Positions 21,566-33,749 are shown, counted from the first letter of the stretch. The stretch: DNA of 64,000 bases from Branchipolynoe longqiensis (GCA_030323885.1 CM059198.1:75849045-75913044), one strand, 5' to 3'. Made by a program: numbers and translations. Notes: generated by a model not told the origin, from the sequence alone.

Positions 21566-22165
21566 GCTGCAGAGTCCGATGAAGCATCAACATTTTAAAA
21601 CCAAAGCAATTAGCTAGATTTTATTCTACATATATATCTAATACCGATGGACGTATTAAACATGTGTTGCCACATAGGGCGTTTTCGATTATGACGCTAC
21701 GGACTATCCGAGTCGTCAGAGTTTCAAATAGAACACCGCGAGGTGAACCTAAAAATGCACGGGCCGTGTGCAAAACGACCCGACCGCAGGGCCCCACGTC
21801 TTGGTTGGGGGTGCTAGGAGCATTTGTGCTTGTACCTGTGTGTTATGTACTGCAAAGCTACATTTCTTCCAGATTAAAATGGACATATATCTAAATTATA
21901 CAAGATTTCATCAAATACTTTAAATCCTATTTTGCTGTAGTTATATTGGTTATTTAAAAAAAGGTTTCGGATTAAACTACCATTTTGTCCACCCCGAGCA
22001 TGTTCGTTTATGCAACTCGAGGTTGTATGGCCTGCGCATGCCCCAAAAAGTGGTTCGGATGACCTGAGCTGTTTAATCGATTATGGCCATAGAGGGGAAG
22101 ACAGTCAATTTAATAAATAATAGAACCTGTTAGTGTTACTGCAGAAGCCTATGTTGTCAGAGTTT
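21566..22165 (-). mobile_element. TTAA-MITE interrupted by another element
   Basis: MITE sequence (AAGCTGCAGAGTCCGATGAA to TGTTGCCACATA) stops at 21676 and resumes at 22089 (ATAGAGGGGAAGACAGTCAA to GAAGCCTATGTTGTCAGAG). The gap is filled by the 412-bp element at 21677-22088. Confidence 0.65.
21677..22088. mobile_element. GGGCGTAATCGATTA-type element with 3-bp TSD
   Basis: A 412-bp element has ends GGGCGTTTTCGATTATG and CGATTATGGCC and is flanked by ATA on both sides. About 115 bp of its right end, reverse-complemented, match the start of the GC-rich block at 62704. Its left half matches, inverted, the small element at 29262-29395. It is probably an internally deleted derivative of the larger element. 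Confidence 0.65.
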
Positions 22166-22250
22166 TAGCTAGATAAAAGATTCACCCCTACTAAGGGGTG
22201 ACTGACAGTGCATGCTAAATACTTGCGAAAATTACTTTAGTACGGAACAG

Positions 22251-22583
22251 ACCAAACAGGATGGCCGAATGAGTTAGAGCATCTGTCTCCCGTGCTGGTA
22301 GATCGTGGGTTCGAAATCCGGTCGAGTCAAACCAATGACGTAAAGATTTATATTTGTCGCTTCCTAGCCAGGCGCTCGGCATTATTAGGACAGGGCAAGG
22401 ACTGGTGTGCTCAGTGTCAGGATAATCTAACTGAGTGGGATACCAGGTCATGGTGCTGGCGGCCTCATTTCCCAGTGGGACAGCACTATAAAGTCACCAT
22501 GAGCGCGCACTGTCACAAGTCGGTACCCGTCCTGACATGACCTTAGATGTTGCTAGGATGTAACACAACAACAAACAAACAAA
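22251..22583 (+). mobile_element. SINE-A, full copy with 13-bp TSD
   Basis: The head has GATGGCCGAATGAGTTAGAG and GGGTTCGAAATCC, then the full body and an ACAACAACAAACAAACAAA tail. Flanks TAGTACGGAACAG at 22238-22250 and 22584-22596 are an exact 13-bp target duplication, which fixes the ends. Confidence 0.9.
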
Positions 22584-22639
22584 TAGTACGGAACAGGAAG
22601 TGGAATTTCTGGAATGACTAATTATATCAAAACTCAAAA

Positions 22640-22985
22640 CCATCCGACTATGGCCTGTCTATGCAACTCTAAGTGTTATTTTTTTAGATAAATATATTAG
22701 GTTCATCCTTATGATCTACCTTATTATACCTTGAAGTAACTTATTTTAAATGGCTAACTTTTTAGATATTAAAGTGCAAACATACTACTTTAATTTTGGA
22801 AAGCATGCCAAATCTCTGACACCCTGCACTTCAGCAGTAACATGTTTTATTAAATTGGCTCGGTGTGCCTTTCTATGTGGTAGCAAATGCCTCTTAATAA
22901 GTGCATCAGTATCTAATCTACATATGTACAACCAATACTAGATAATTATTTGGTTTTGAAAATTTGAGGCTTCATCGGACTTTAA
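22640..22985 (+). mobile_element. TTAA-MITE copy, diverged
   Basis: Motifs AATATATTAGGTTCATCC, TGGAAAGCATGCCAAATCTC and CAGCAGTAACATGTTTTATT end near TTCATCGGACTTTAAC. Confidence 0.6.
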
Positions 22986-23409
22986 CTTAAGTTGAAAATA
23001 GTTTGTTTTTTTGTTTAAATAGTAAATCAACATATTTGACTATGTCATAAAGATACAACACCGACGATCGACCAGGCTAAGTCCAAGCCAAGGCAGCTTT
23101 CTAAGTTTCTTGTTCAGGGCTTGAAGTTCAGGGCTTGGCCCAACGGCAACTAACTGAAGGATTTGAGGAAGCGGCACTAGTCTATGTCTCTCACTCTATG
23201 TATATCTTATATGACTATGTTAGGTATGCAAAAAACACGCCGCTTTCATGCTACTTGCTTGTATGTGCGAGGTGCACTGCGCAATGCACACCTGACTATG
23301 TTTTTTCATCTCAATTGAAACCCTTATTTTAGGACTACCAGGAATGCACCCATGTGGATGATATAGTTCACATTTTGCTCCAATGCTACATCCAAAAATA
23401 TTTGCTGTC
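22986..23409. other. Gene-free stretch
   Basis: Nothing beyond short non-ATG frames is seen. Confidence 0.4.
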
Positions 23410-23800
23410 CGATTTATAGAAGTGAAAAGAAATCATTGTTCAATGTCTGTTAAAGTCACTGTAATACTACCTGATGGTAAGTTTTGATATTTTTTTAACT
23501 AGTTTATTTTGTTTCTTTATACACTTCTCCATGTTAGGATGTAAGTTGGTGTCAATTTGAGAACCAGAACATTGATTTTGAGGGCAGAGAAAAAGGTGTC
23601 TGATTGTTAAAAGTGAAAAAAAATCATTATTCAAATTTATGTCCGTCAAAGTCACTGGAATACTACCTGAAGGTAAGTTTTGATAATTTTGAAACTAGTT
23701 TATTTTGTTTCTTTATACACTTCACCACATCAGGATGTAATTTGATGTCATTTCGAGCACCAGAACATTGATTTTGAGGGCAGAGAAAAAGGTGTGTCTG
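23410..23800. repeat. ~190-bp tandem duplication
   Basis: Two diverged units share GTTAAAGTCACTGTAATACT, TAGTTTATTTTGTTTCTTTA and GAACATTGATTTTGAGGGCA. The second starts near 23618. Confidence 0.8.
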
Positions 23801-24834
23801 GTAAAGCGGTGACAGGATTGAGACGCCACCCGCGACTCATACAATGTGCCTTGGCAGCTGATCTGATGTGTGGTGATTTAATATTACCTTAGAGTACTTT
23901 GTGATATATTACTGTATGTAAATCCTGTAAATTACAACTGTCAGGTACTGCCATTCCTGTTCTAGTAAGCAGAGGGACAGAATATGGTCTGAAAAGGATT
24001 TCAGTTGGATGAATGGGAGTACTTTCGGGAGACTTTTCTCCACTCTCATGATGGATCAGTAACACACCTCTCCTTACTTACTCTTTATTATGTAACCCAA
24101 TCATTAAAAAAATAGTTTGGAAATAGATTATTTGTGTTGTCCTTTCCTTAAGCTTTCCAATGACACAAAGTTTTTGAAAATTGATTAAGAATTGAGAAAG
24201 TTGTGGCATTAGATTGTGGGAAATCCATGAGATGGGTCACAGAATTCAACTGGTTTTCCAATGAAACAATGGACCAAAATTACCCATGCAAAATGCTTTA
24301 TAAAGTGTCACAACTTCCTTGATAATTGTCACAGGATGATGATTTAGGTCATTAGAAAGGGCTTTCCAATTCCTTTGCAATGATATATATTATGTTGGAA
24401 TATGTTAACTTTTAATTTTTTTTGGTCACATACCTAAGTATGTCTATGACATGTATGACAATGTAGCTTGTATGTATTGAATGTTAGCATAGCGAAATAG
24501 TAGACAGGAAGTGTGAACACTTATTTGTCTCTCATTTTTGCTTGAGTGCAAGTAAATAAGCAACACAAGGAATACACAATATGTACGTGCCATCCCACTG
24601 ATTTGACCTAGATAAATATGAGCTTTTCTCATGGGCTTGATAGGGATGCACACTCACCTGGATTCAGCTGAATGCATAAATTCAATAGCAGTAACATGTG
24701 GTCGGTGTGATGCGTGTCTAATGCAATTTGCCAATTTCTAATTGTCGATCGAACTGGTGGCTGTGCCACACTGAGGAAATCGGAAATTTCACTAATTAGT
24801 AGCATGTGGTGAATAAGAGGTCAAATTTCCCTGG
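23801..24834. other. Gene-free stretch
   Basis: AT-rich sequence with no feature I can support. Confidence 0.4.
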
Positions 24835-25745
24835 ATCATCAGCTCATGCTTTTTCTAATCTATTCTTGAATGAATTTATTGACTCGGCATCAATAACATT
24901 TTGTGGGAGGCTGTTCCATATATTTATAATCCTGTTTGAGAAACTGTGTTGCCGTAACTTTGAAATGGCTCTGGGTTTTTACTAGTTTGAGAGTATGGCC
25001 CCGACTGCCTTCTCTTTTATTCAAGGTGAATTTTTGGGAGTCGAAGGTTACACCGAAGTCCTTTTCATAGCTATCTTGTTGCAGGACTGTGTTCTTCATA
25101 CCATAGGCATAATGAGGATTATTTTCCCCGTAATGAATAATTTTGCACTTCTTTTCATAGAAGGGCAATTTTCATTTCTCGGACCATTGTGCGAGTTTCA
25201 GAATATCCTCTTGCAAGAGATTTTTTATCTCTTACATCTTTCATTGTTCGAAAGGCCTTTGTGTCATCGGCAAATATTTTTAGGTTTGATGAGACACTGC
25301 CTGGCAGGTCATTTATAAATATTATAAATAATATTGGCCCCAGCACACTTCCCCGAGGTATTCCTGAGGTGACATCTTAAAGGAAGATTTTTTATTACTT
25401 AAAGGAAGATATTTTATTGCTTTCTCTCAGACAGGAAGTCCTGTATCCATTCAAAATTGATCCGGATATTCCCAGAACTTTGATTTTGTTTAATAGTCTT
25501 TTGTGGGGCACACTATCAAAGGCTTTAGAGAAGACCAGATAGATGGTGTCCCATTCCAGGCCATGATTCAGTCAGTCAGTGCAAATTTCCATCACTTCTT
25601 GGAGTTGTGTCAGGCAAGATTTGCCTCCAGTGAATCTGTGTTGGTCTAGAAATATCAATACTAGTTTTTCCAAGTGTTCTATGACACACTCTCAGATTAC
25701 TCTTTCTAGCATTTTACAGCATAGACTATGCCTATGGTAGGTACC
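24835..25745 (-). mobile_element. Non-LTR retrotransposon (LINE) RT fragment, dead
   Basis: Minus-strand translation gives reverse-transcriptase landmarks in order over several frames: SKAFDSVPHKRLLNKIK (about 25480-25530), the palm strand MLGPILFIIFINDLP (from about 25346), the catalytic FADDTK, then thumb-like sequence with KDFGVTFD (from about 25080). Frameshifts separate these blocks, so no intact protein is made. The motif order fits jockey/CR1-type LINEs. Confidence 0.75.
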
Positions 25746-27725
25746 CCAGAATCCACCGGGAGCGCCACTGTCACCGGTGCGATAAAACTTGTACAACTTC
25801 TTGCGCCCTACTGAGCTGCACAGTCATGTCGGAAAACGGCACCACATGTGCAGCACAGGCACACTGCATTGACTGCTACATCTGGGTTTTAAGCACAACA
25901 GACTGAAGCACAGATAGAGACCATTTTCAGTGCTGTGTGACATTTGAAAGGCATTTTACCAAGCCATTCAAGTCTTCAGAGGCAGAAATCAGAGGTAAGA
26001 CTTCCGGGAATGTGCATGTTAACTACGAGAATGTGAAACGTTAGCATTTTTTTCTTCCTAAAACTGGTCTTACATTGACTACAACTGGAATCGCAACTCT
26101 AGAATCTGGCGGCCAAAAGTTGGTGTTTTGACTGGATTATCTAGTTGAGTGACTCACGCGCAGCCCACGCGGCCCGCGGGAGGGTCGAGGGATGCGTCAG
26201 CTACGTTAGTGGTTAGATCAACGGTGTTTGGTTGTTGGTGGTTTGGTTGTTGGTGGTTTGGTTGCCCCCTCTTGCGTTCCCCCTCTTCCATTCCCTCTCT
26301 TCCATTCCCCTCTCTTCCATTCCCCATCTTCCATTCCCCTCTCTTCCATTCTCTCTCTTCCCTTCCCCCTCTCCCATTCCCCTCTATTCCATTCCCCTCT
26401 CTTGTTCGGTTGGGTTTGGTTGTTGGTGGTTTGGTTGTTGGTGGTTTGGTTGTTTGTGGTTGGTTGTTGGTGTTTGTGGTTGTTGGTGGTTTGGTTGGTT
26501 GTTTGTGGTTGGTTGGTTGTTTGTTGGTGGGTTGGTTGTTTGTTGGTGGTTTGGTTGTTGGTGGTTTGGTTGGTGGTTTTGCATATTACGCCGAGAATTT
26601 TGATGTGTCAAATTTATTTTCACGTTGTCTCTAAATGACCTTTTATTCAATTCCAGATGATGTCTGCTGAGCCGGTCAGTGTTGTACGACATTTGAAAGG
26701 CATTTTACACTAAGCCATTAAAGTCTTCAGATGCAAAAATCAGAGGCAAGACTGCCGGGAATGTGCATGTTAACCATCAGAATGTGAAACTTTAGCATTT
26801 TTTCTTCCTAAAAATAGTCATACAATGACTACAAGTGGAATCGCAACTCTAGAACCTGGCGGCCAAAAGTTGGTGTCAGGCAGTTTTGACTGGATTCTCT
26901 AGGTCAGAATGTTATGGCTGGGGTCAGTGAGTCATCACACAGCCTATTATGCATCATCACAATGCATCTGATCATCACCCAATTTTTATGAAAATTGGTC
27001 AATACATAGAAAACAGGTATACGAAAATGAATATGGTAGATTAAAAAATGAATATCCTCAAATAATAATAAATATTCATGATTATTGGCCGGAGCGAAAG
27101 TCAGGTAAATACTGTAATGTGCACATGCCTAATACTCATTGGATAATAGGAGTAGAGTTTAGCGGATTGCACCAATGTAAAGAGCTCATTCTAACGGTTT
27201 TAAATACAAAGTTTCATGTTATTTTATAAACAACTCACGATTCTATGGATGCTAAACGGACATGGAGGTGGGAGTGATTGTATTATGGTTTACCATGGAA
27301 ACCTACATTTTCCTGGGATCTATTTTTTTAATATAAGTTTTGATAAGCTGGGGTGATTTGGAGTACGAAGAAGAACCTTGGTGTGAAGTTTGATCAGGAT
27401 GTGATGATTAATAAAGAAACTACAAAGAAATGTTGTTATAATTAGTCTATTTGACAATAGACTAATTGTCTACTTTGTAGATTAGATCATGATTGTGAAT
27501 TTTGGGTTTAATTTGACTGAATTCCACTAGCTAATGCACTTCTCTAGTGCATTAGCTAATACAAAAAATCTTAAATTCAACAAACTTCAAATGCACATAT
27601 CTCATTCAATTTTTGGAATATCTTACAAATTCAAAAAGCATATTGCTTTTGATTCATTGGAGCTTCCAATGAAATTATAATTTGAATGTTTGGAATAATT
27701 TGAAAATTTTACTGGGGTACCTACC
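25735..27725. mobile_element. ~2-kb element with inverted termini and internal direct repeats
   Basis: The left end has TGGTAGGTACCCCAG and the right end its inverse CTGGGGTACCTACC, with related CATAGAC-type sequence outside both. Inside, a ~225-bp block (about 25905-26130) recurs at about 26685-26905. Between the copies lie GT-rich and CT-rich simple repeats. No intact coding region is seen. Its element status rests on the inverted ends alone. Confidence 0.5.
26226..26575. repeat. (GGTTTGGTTGTTGGT)n flanking (CTTCCATTCCC)n
   Basis: Two GT-rich arrays (26226-26262 and 26405-26575) bracket a pyrimidine array (26270-26402). All long frames here, including Asn/Pro/Gln-rich ones on the minus strand, are translations of these repeats. 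Confidence 0.88.
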
Positions 27726-28284
27726 TATGGCTATGGCATAGACATAGACATAGTGAGGTTAAACTCACGGCACGGGTACGTAAGCTATGAGTTGCTTATG
27801 GATACAATGAAAACAGTGTTTCCAACACGTGAGATAAATCTAACTGAGAAGACAATTATATTTAGACCGACTTTGTGTCAATCCCACTGGCATTGCATTG
27901 ACTGAGTTTGAGAAAACTGAAATTGTGAAAAGTAACGCCGTAACGGAATCGGCCAATGACAATGCCAATGCAATGGTAACATGATTAAACATGACTGAGG
28001 TGAATTAACTTCATATGGACTATGCACAGTCTGTCCACACTTGTATTGATCACAAACATCTTAAAGGTACATGCTTGATATGCAATAAACTCTAGATAAA
28101 CTTATTTACTTATCATCTGGCGAATTTGATGAATATTCTAAGTGACAGATAACAAAACTAACCTTATTTTCAGTCCAGCTCGGGTACACAGTTACCCGTG
28201 ACGTCACAGAATCCGCTGGTCTTCATTCTGACCTAGTGACCTGTATGATTTCAACTAGAGCCGCTAGATACCAGCGAAACAAGT
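27726..28284. other. Intergenic sequence upstream of RPLP0
   Basis: No repeat or gene is recognised. The final ~150 bp before 28316 are the probable core promoter region of RPLP0. Confidence 0.4.
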
Positions 28285-28316
28285 AAAAGCGCCGTTTGCG
28301 CAGGCGCTGTCACTCA
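28285..28316 (+). promoter_or_regulatory. RPLP0 core promoter with NRF-1-like site
   Basis: TGCGCAGGCGCT at 28297-28308 is close to the NRF-1 palindrome, about 10-20 bp before the pyrimidine tract taken as the start site. There is no TATA box, as is usual for ribosomal-protein genes. The start site itself is inferred. Confidence 0.5.
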
Positions 28317-28339
28317 CTTCCTTTCACAATCGCAATCTG
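28317..28339 (+). other. RPLP0: RPLP0 exon 1, non-coding 5'TOP leader
   Basis: The pyrimidine run CTTCCTTTC, the kind of 5'TOP start used by ribosomal-protein mRNAs for growth-dependent translation, is followed after 14 nt by the strong donor CTG|GTAAGT. The next acceptor in the gene is at 34479, so intron 1 would be about 6.1 kb. TOP motif plus perfect donor support it. No transcript evidence is available. Confidence 0.6.
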
Positions 28340-29189
28340 GTAAGTTCAGGTTCAGTTATTTATCCGCTCTTCTAAATCCTCTACAAATGTGCATGTAATG
28401 AAACTTTTATGGAAAATTTTGAACTAAAACTAAACATGGCTATAATGTCATACGTTCTTTTCACCATCATATCTTTTAGATGCACTTGATTGTAACTTGA
28501 CCGTATTTTTCCAAAGCCACGTGGTGACGTGCGCATTCTATTCTAATCTTTTGGAAATTAGTTGGTACAAAGTTTGCGGTTGCACAATGCTGTGTATTTT
28601 GTAATGGTAATGGGTTGTCATGATTGAGTTTTAGCATATTTCTAAATTGTCTTCTACATTACGTTAGAGCTTTTAGTCCGTAGATGGTCTACTAGATCAT
28701 CATTCTCGATGTCGGCATGACGTCACAACCCCGGAAACTAGCCCGCGAAGGGTAAAACACGCAGTGATTTGTGCTGCAGCAATGCTATGTCTATACGGAG
28801 CATTTATTTTTGCAAAATACATTTTAAAGCTTTCATTGGATCGATTAAAAATATCTTAATGCGCGATTGAAGAGGTTTATTTGCTGTTTTAAGCATAGAG
28901 CAATTTACTCTGAAAGTTAAAAAACAGAGATAATAGTGAAAGTTGGGATATTCTCAGTCCCAGTGTTAGCCTTACCAGATTATGGCCTCAAAAACTATTT
29001 TCATAAAAATAAATTCAAGTGGCTTATGAAAAAAAGCTGAATGTGAAATTGTAGAGAAAGATCTGAATTATTTAATAGAAACAAGATAAATTTGCTTTCA
29101 AAGCACAAATTACTGTGATAGTTATTGTAGTTTTAATGTTGTCTCTGACAGTGGCATATGTGTTTTAATAACCCAGATTTTCAGCTTCT
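28340..29189. other. RPLP0 intron 1, no feature seen
   Basis: Unique AT-rich intronic sequence. I found no snoRNA boxes with a terminal stem here. Confidence 0.4.
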
Positions 29190-29261
29190 ACAATCATAAA
29201 ATACTTTAAATCCCATTTTGCTGTATTAATCGAGTTGATTTTGGTGTATTTTGAGTTGATT

Positions 29262-29395
29262 AATCGATTATGCTCAAGGTGGGTTGCTGGGGTCGGGTCG
29301 TTTTGCACATGGCACATGTATTTGTTGACTCCACTCGTGGTGTTCGATTTGAAATTCTGAGCTTCCCGGATCGATTACGCCCCCGAGATATTATT
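29262..29395. mobile_element. Small GGGCGTAATCGAT element
   Basis: Both ends carry the ATCGATTA-type terminus: CGATTATGC at the left and CGATTACGCCC at the right. The core GTCGGGTCGTTTTGCACATG matches, inverted, the left half of the element at 21677-22088. Homology continues to about 29190 (AAATCCCATTTTGCTGTA). Confidence 0.5.
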
Positions 29396-29984
29396 AGGAC
29401 ATGGGCATACGGGATCTTAGTCCATCGCGCCCTAGCTAGGTAGATCAGCTAAAATTTCAAAACACAACAAACAGTAAATTTAAGCTCTTTCAATAAATCT
29501 TGCTGAGACAAACTCAAATCTGTTGTAATTTTGAAAATATCTTAATACTAGTGGAGAAAGTTATGGCATTTCTAATGTCAGCTTAAGTTTTAAATTTAGT
29601 CTGGATTCACCATTATAATGAACTGTAACCCTTGCCACATTGTTACAGCTTTGTATGCTCTTAAGTATTTTGATTTTGGTATTATGATGTGTATTTTCGG
29701 TAAGATTAGGTTAAGTTCTTTTCAGTGATATAAAATTTATGAAAATATTCTAATGCAAACATACTTTAATCATGGCCTGAATCGTGAAAATGCAGGAACA
29801 TTTCACATGGTGACCGAGGCCCCCTATCGGAATCTGACATAACTTCTCTAGCAACTATTCGAGGCAGTGAAAACAATGGCAGTCACGGCATTGAAGCGAA
29901 TGTAAATGAAATGCACATTTATTCACTGCTACTTCATTTCATGAGTTGAAATGTTATTTAATAGTATAACAAGACAAATGCCTC

Positions 29985-32060
29985 AAGCACTTCTAATACC
30001 CAAACTCAGTGCCTATAATTATCACAAAGCAGATTGGATACAAATAAACAATAAACTGGTATGTCTACCGCAGTGGGGAGAAAACTAAATTCTATAACAA
30101 GATTGAAGAATTGTGACCCTAGTTTGTACCAACAAAGAAACTTAAAGCTATGAAACAAACAATTCCACGTGACAGAACGATTCTAATGAGGAAGAGAACA
30201 AAGCTTCAAAGGAGGACAAACAGCCAATCAACAACTCAGTACAATCTTTTAAAGAAAATCCACTCCATAGAAACAAAATTAAGGGAAAGCTATGAAGAAC
30301 GTAAAGGAGAGGAGGAAATGGCCATAAGCAATATTAAGATGAATCCAACGTATTTTTATAGCTATGCTAAGAAATACTCCCAGGCCAGAACAACAATAGG
30401 ACCAATCCAGAATAAGAATGGTGACATAGTCCAAGATCCTGGAGAGATGGCAGACATCCTGAAACAGCAGTACAAAAGTGTCTTCCGTAGCCCACTAGAA
30501 TCAAAACTAATAAACCAACCAAAATGGTTCTTCAACCAAGTGGACCAAAGCAAACCAACCCATATGGATATCAACTTCAGCCCAGAAGAATTAGGAAAGG
30601 CAATTGACAAACTAAATCTAAACTCGTTTGCTGGATCAAATGGGTTCCCTGCCATCCTACTAAAATGCTGCAAGCAATACCTTTCCTACCCACTGTATAT
30701 AATTTGAAGGGATTCCCTGGACATTTTTGACATTGCAAAGGAAGGCCATGTCATACCAATCCATAAAGGTGACAGTAAGGCTCTACCCAGAAACTACAGG
30801 CCTTTCTCACTAGCATCACACATAATCAAGATCTTTGAGAGAGTAATTAGAGAACATCTAGTCAACTACTTGGAAGCAAATAACTTGATGAACCCATCCC
30901 AGCATGGTTTTAGATCCGGGAGATCATGTCACAATTACTGGCCCATCATGATCAAATCCTTGATGATCTAGAAAGGGGTCTGACCACATATGTCATTTAC
31001 CTAGATTTTGCAAAGGCCTTTGATAAGTTGATAATGGATTCCTCTGCCATAAATTAGGAATAGGAGGGAAATGGGAACTTGGATCCATGAGTTCTTGAGG
31101 CAGAGAACACAAAAGGTCATTGTGACTGGAGCAAAATTGACAGCATCTGATGTGACCAGCAGCGTGCCACAAGGCACAATACTTGGACCAGTCCTGTTCC
31201 ATGTCTTGATCTCTGACATTGATGAAAACACAAGAAATGCTATCTCTTCTTTTGCACATGACGCAAGAGTCATGTAGACACAAAGGCCCTCCAAAAAGGC
31301 CTGGAAACTATTTACAATTGGCAACATTCAAACAATATGCTGTTCAATGAAATTTGAGCTAATACGATATGGCACAAACCAAGACAAAAAGTAATACAGC
31401 TTACAAAAACCCGTTAGGGTAAAAAATTATGGAAGAGAAAAGTGTGAAAGACTTTGTATACATGAGAAGCAGCCTCAAATTCACTGAACACATTGACTAT
31501 GTATGCCAAACAGCCAGAAAATATAGTGGATGGGTGCTTTGTACAAGTCAAGAGAAGCTGGGGTAATGAAAACCTTGTGGAACTCCACAATACTCCCATG
31601 GATAGACTACTGTTCACAACTGTGGATACCCACTTCTAAAGGACAGCTGACAAAGCTAGTGTCACTGCAATGCAGCTTCATGTCATATATCAAAGACACC
31701 AATAGCCTGACCAGATGGGATGGCTGAATGAGTTAAAGCGTCCGTCTCCCGTGCTGGTAGATCTTGGGGTTGTGGGTTCGAATCCTGGTCGAGTCAAACA
31801 ATGACTTAATAATTGATACTTGTCACTTCCTAGCCAGGCGCTCGGCATTATTAGGACAGGGCAAGGACTGGTGTCCTCAGTGTCGGGATAATGCCACTAT
31901 AAGTCGCCACGAGTGCACAGTCACATGTCAGTACCCGTCTTGAGATGACCTTAGATGTTGCTAGGATGTAAAACAACAAACAAACCAATAGCCTGGATTA
32001 CTGGGACAGACTTTTGAATCCATCACGAAAGTGGCGACTACACGCGTACATGGGTCAATC
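29985..32060 (+). mobile_element. Non-LTR retrotransposon relic with nested SINE
   Basis: Plus-strand frames give ordered RT landmarks: an N-terminal helical part (30150-30707), then GHVIPIHKGD and LPRNYRPFSLAS (about 30750-30810), NPSQHGFRSGRSC, YLDFAKAFDK (about 31000), SVPQGTILGP, and FAHDARV where the catalytic FADD should be. Stops and frameshifts separate them, and the active-site change makes it inactive. A SINE-A interrupts it at 31710-31983. It lies inside RPLP0 intron 1, in the sense direction. Confidence 0.8.
31710..31983 (+). mobile_element. SINE-A inserted in the LINE, 12-bp TSD
   Basis: Flanks ACCAATAGCCTG at 31698-31709 and 31984-31995 are an exact target duplication. The head GATGGCTGAATGAGTTAAAG and GGGTTCGAATCC and the AACAAACAAACC tail are complete; part of the middle is deleted relative to other copies. 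Confidence 0.9.
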
Positions 32061-33249
32061 TATACCACAAACCCTATAAAAATGTTTATGATATCCTAAA
32101 AGTGAAAATTTACAAAAATGTATATTTTTTCAACTTTCGTGTTTTTATTGTAAGACATCCTTTTGTTTGTTTAACTGTAATCTAGTTTGAATGTGTTGCG
32201 TATGTCTAAAATGATCTTATGGATGTGTCAATTTTGTGTTTAATTGCCATGTTACATAGGACATATTTTCCTATTGCTATTCATCATAAGATCAAAATCA
32301 AAAAGTGGAACAGCTTTTTCTCAACTCATATGAATATGCATTCTGCTATTATTTGGCATGCTTTCAGTTTTTGCTTCCATGTCACAAAAGTGCTACCCGG
32401 GGCTTCAGAGAACGACCCACCTACATGTGTAATGTGTGGTTTTGTTTGTACTCAATGCTCTGTGCGGCCGGAGTTACAAACACTTCAAATTACTATTCCC
32501 ACTTCCGGGCCAGTTACTGAGTTAGCCATTTTGATTGCCAATAACTTGGGTAACAAAGATGCAACTTGAAAGCGTAGTTTTTATTTACTCTCCGTCCTGA
32601 TACATAAACTACGAGACGTTAGCTGATCAGTTTTAAGATTTTCATTTGGGTTATGTGTTTATGGCAGTGCAGATCGACCAGTGTCACCGTTACCATGGTT
32701 ACCCAGGTCACATGGGACCTCCCTACATTATGAAAGATCGCCATTTTGAGTGACAAAATAAACTTTTCTTGCCGTGAAGAGTATAAATATCAGTTGTGTA
32801 TACAAAAGCACATATCGCCAAGTAGTGGGAGTTATCCGTGCCCGACTTCTTGTTAATACATTCAAATGTGCGATAAGAAAACACCTTCGCAACACATCCT
32901 GGTTCTACCAACCTTGGTGCTACTAAATTTAGGTGTTACACTATTTCCCTTTTCAATCAACATGTTAGGTTTGATGTTGTCGTATGAAGCAATATGCTCT
33001 ACCAGATTTCTAATGTACTAACAAACATAGCAACCGTTCAGTTTTCCATGCGATCATTCTTATCTTCAAGTTCTCATTCCATGCAATATTGATTGTTGAA
33101 AACGTGTGTGGTTTGATTTGTATGTGTTTAGTCCCACCACAACAATATCCGCATTTTCACGGAAATTTCACACTGGACAATGTCAATGAGACAATTACTA
33201 CAATAAGGATACTATTATCAAGGTTCGCACATATCCTTGAATTTCAAGA
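32061..33249. other. RPLP0 intron 1, no feature seen
   Basis: Short open frames at 32219-32569 lack any recognisable family and I treat them as chance. Confidence 0.4.
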
Positions 33250-33425
33250 TAATGTAGTGGTCTGCACTGACCTCTCAGGCAAGGAGCTGTGTAGACAGGT
33301 AGGCGTGGGTGGTGTGTTATCAGGGAGCCTAGGTGGTGTAATGGTTAGCACACTGGCCTGGAATGCAAAGAGATGTGGGTTCGAGTCCCGCTCTAGGCAC
33401 AATATTTCCCATTTTCATCACCCCC
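33250..33425 (+). mobile_element. SINE-C with well-preserved tRNA-like head
   Basis: GCCTAGGTGGTGTAATGG at 33329 begins a tRNA-like stretch with box A AATGGTTAGCACACTGG and box B GGGTTCGAGTCCC, closing with CTCTAGGC, which can pair with its start. It is preceded by the same leader and followed by the same CAATATTTCCCATTTTC exit as copies at 5745 and 6455. That makes a SINE more likely than a functional tRNA gene. Confidence 0.6.
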
Positions 33426-33749
33426 ACGACAATAATATTCAAGAGTATCCGAAAATTTCTAAGGAATCTCATCTTTTACGCCACTAGTGTAAAGCTTTTG
33501 TTAACGCCATGTCAAGTGTTACTGTGATGAGTGTTTGCCAAGGTAACTTGGTGAATGTTAAACCATACAATGTAAATGTTCAATAATATTATGTTTTTAT
33601 TTAGTGAGTTAATTATATGGTAACAGTTTGCTGAGAAAACATTGAGAAACTTGCGTCTTGTGGTAATTTTGAACAGGCGAAAAACGCTATGAAAAAAGTC
33701 CACAAAACCTTTGAAAACCTTTTCACGTTTGTTTTGAACCCTGTATTAA

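Noticed and set aside
26149..26692. Gly/Val-rich and Asn/Pro/Gln-rich frames on both strands
   Set aside because: Products of GT- and CT-rich simple repeats.
33329..33400. Functional tRNA gene
   Set aside because: The tRNA-like stretch has the same leader and tail as two other SINE-C copies, and no clear anticodon arm could be drawn.
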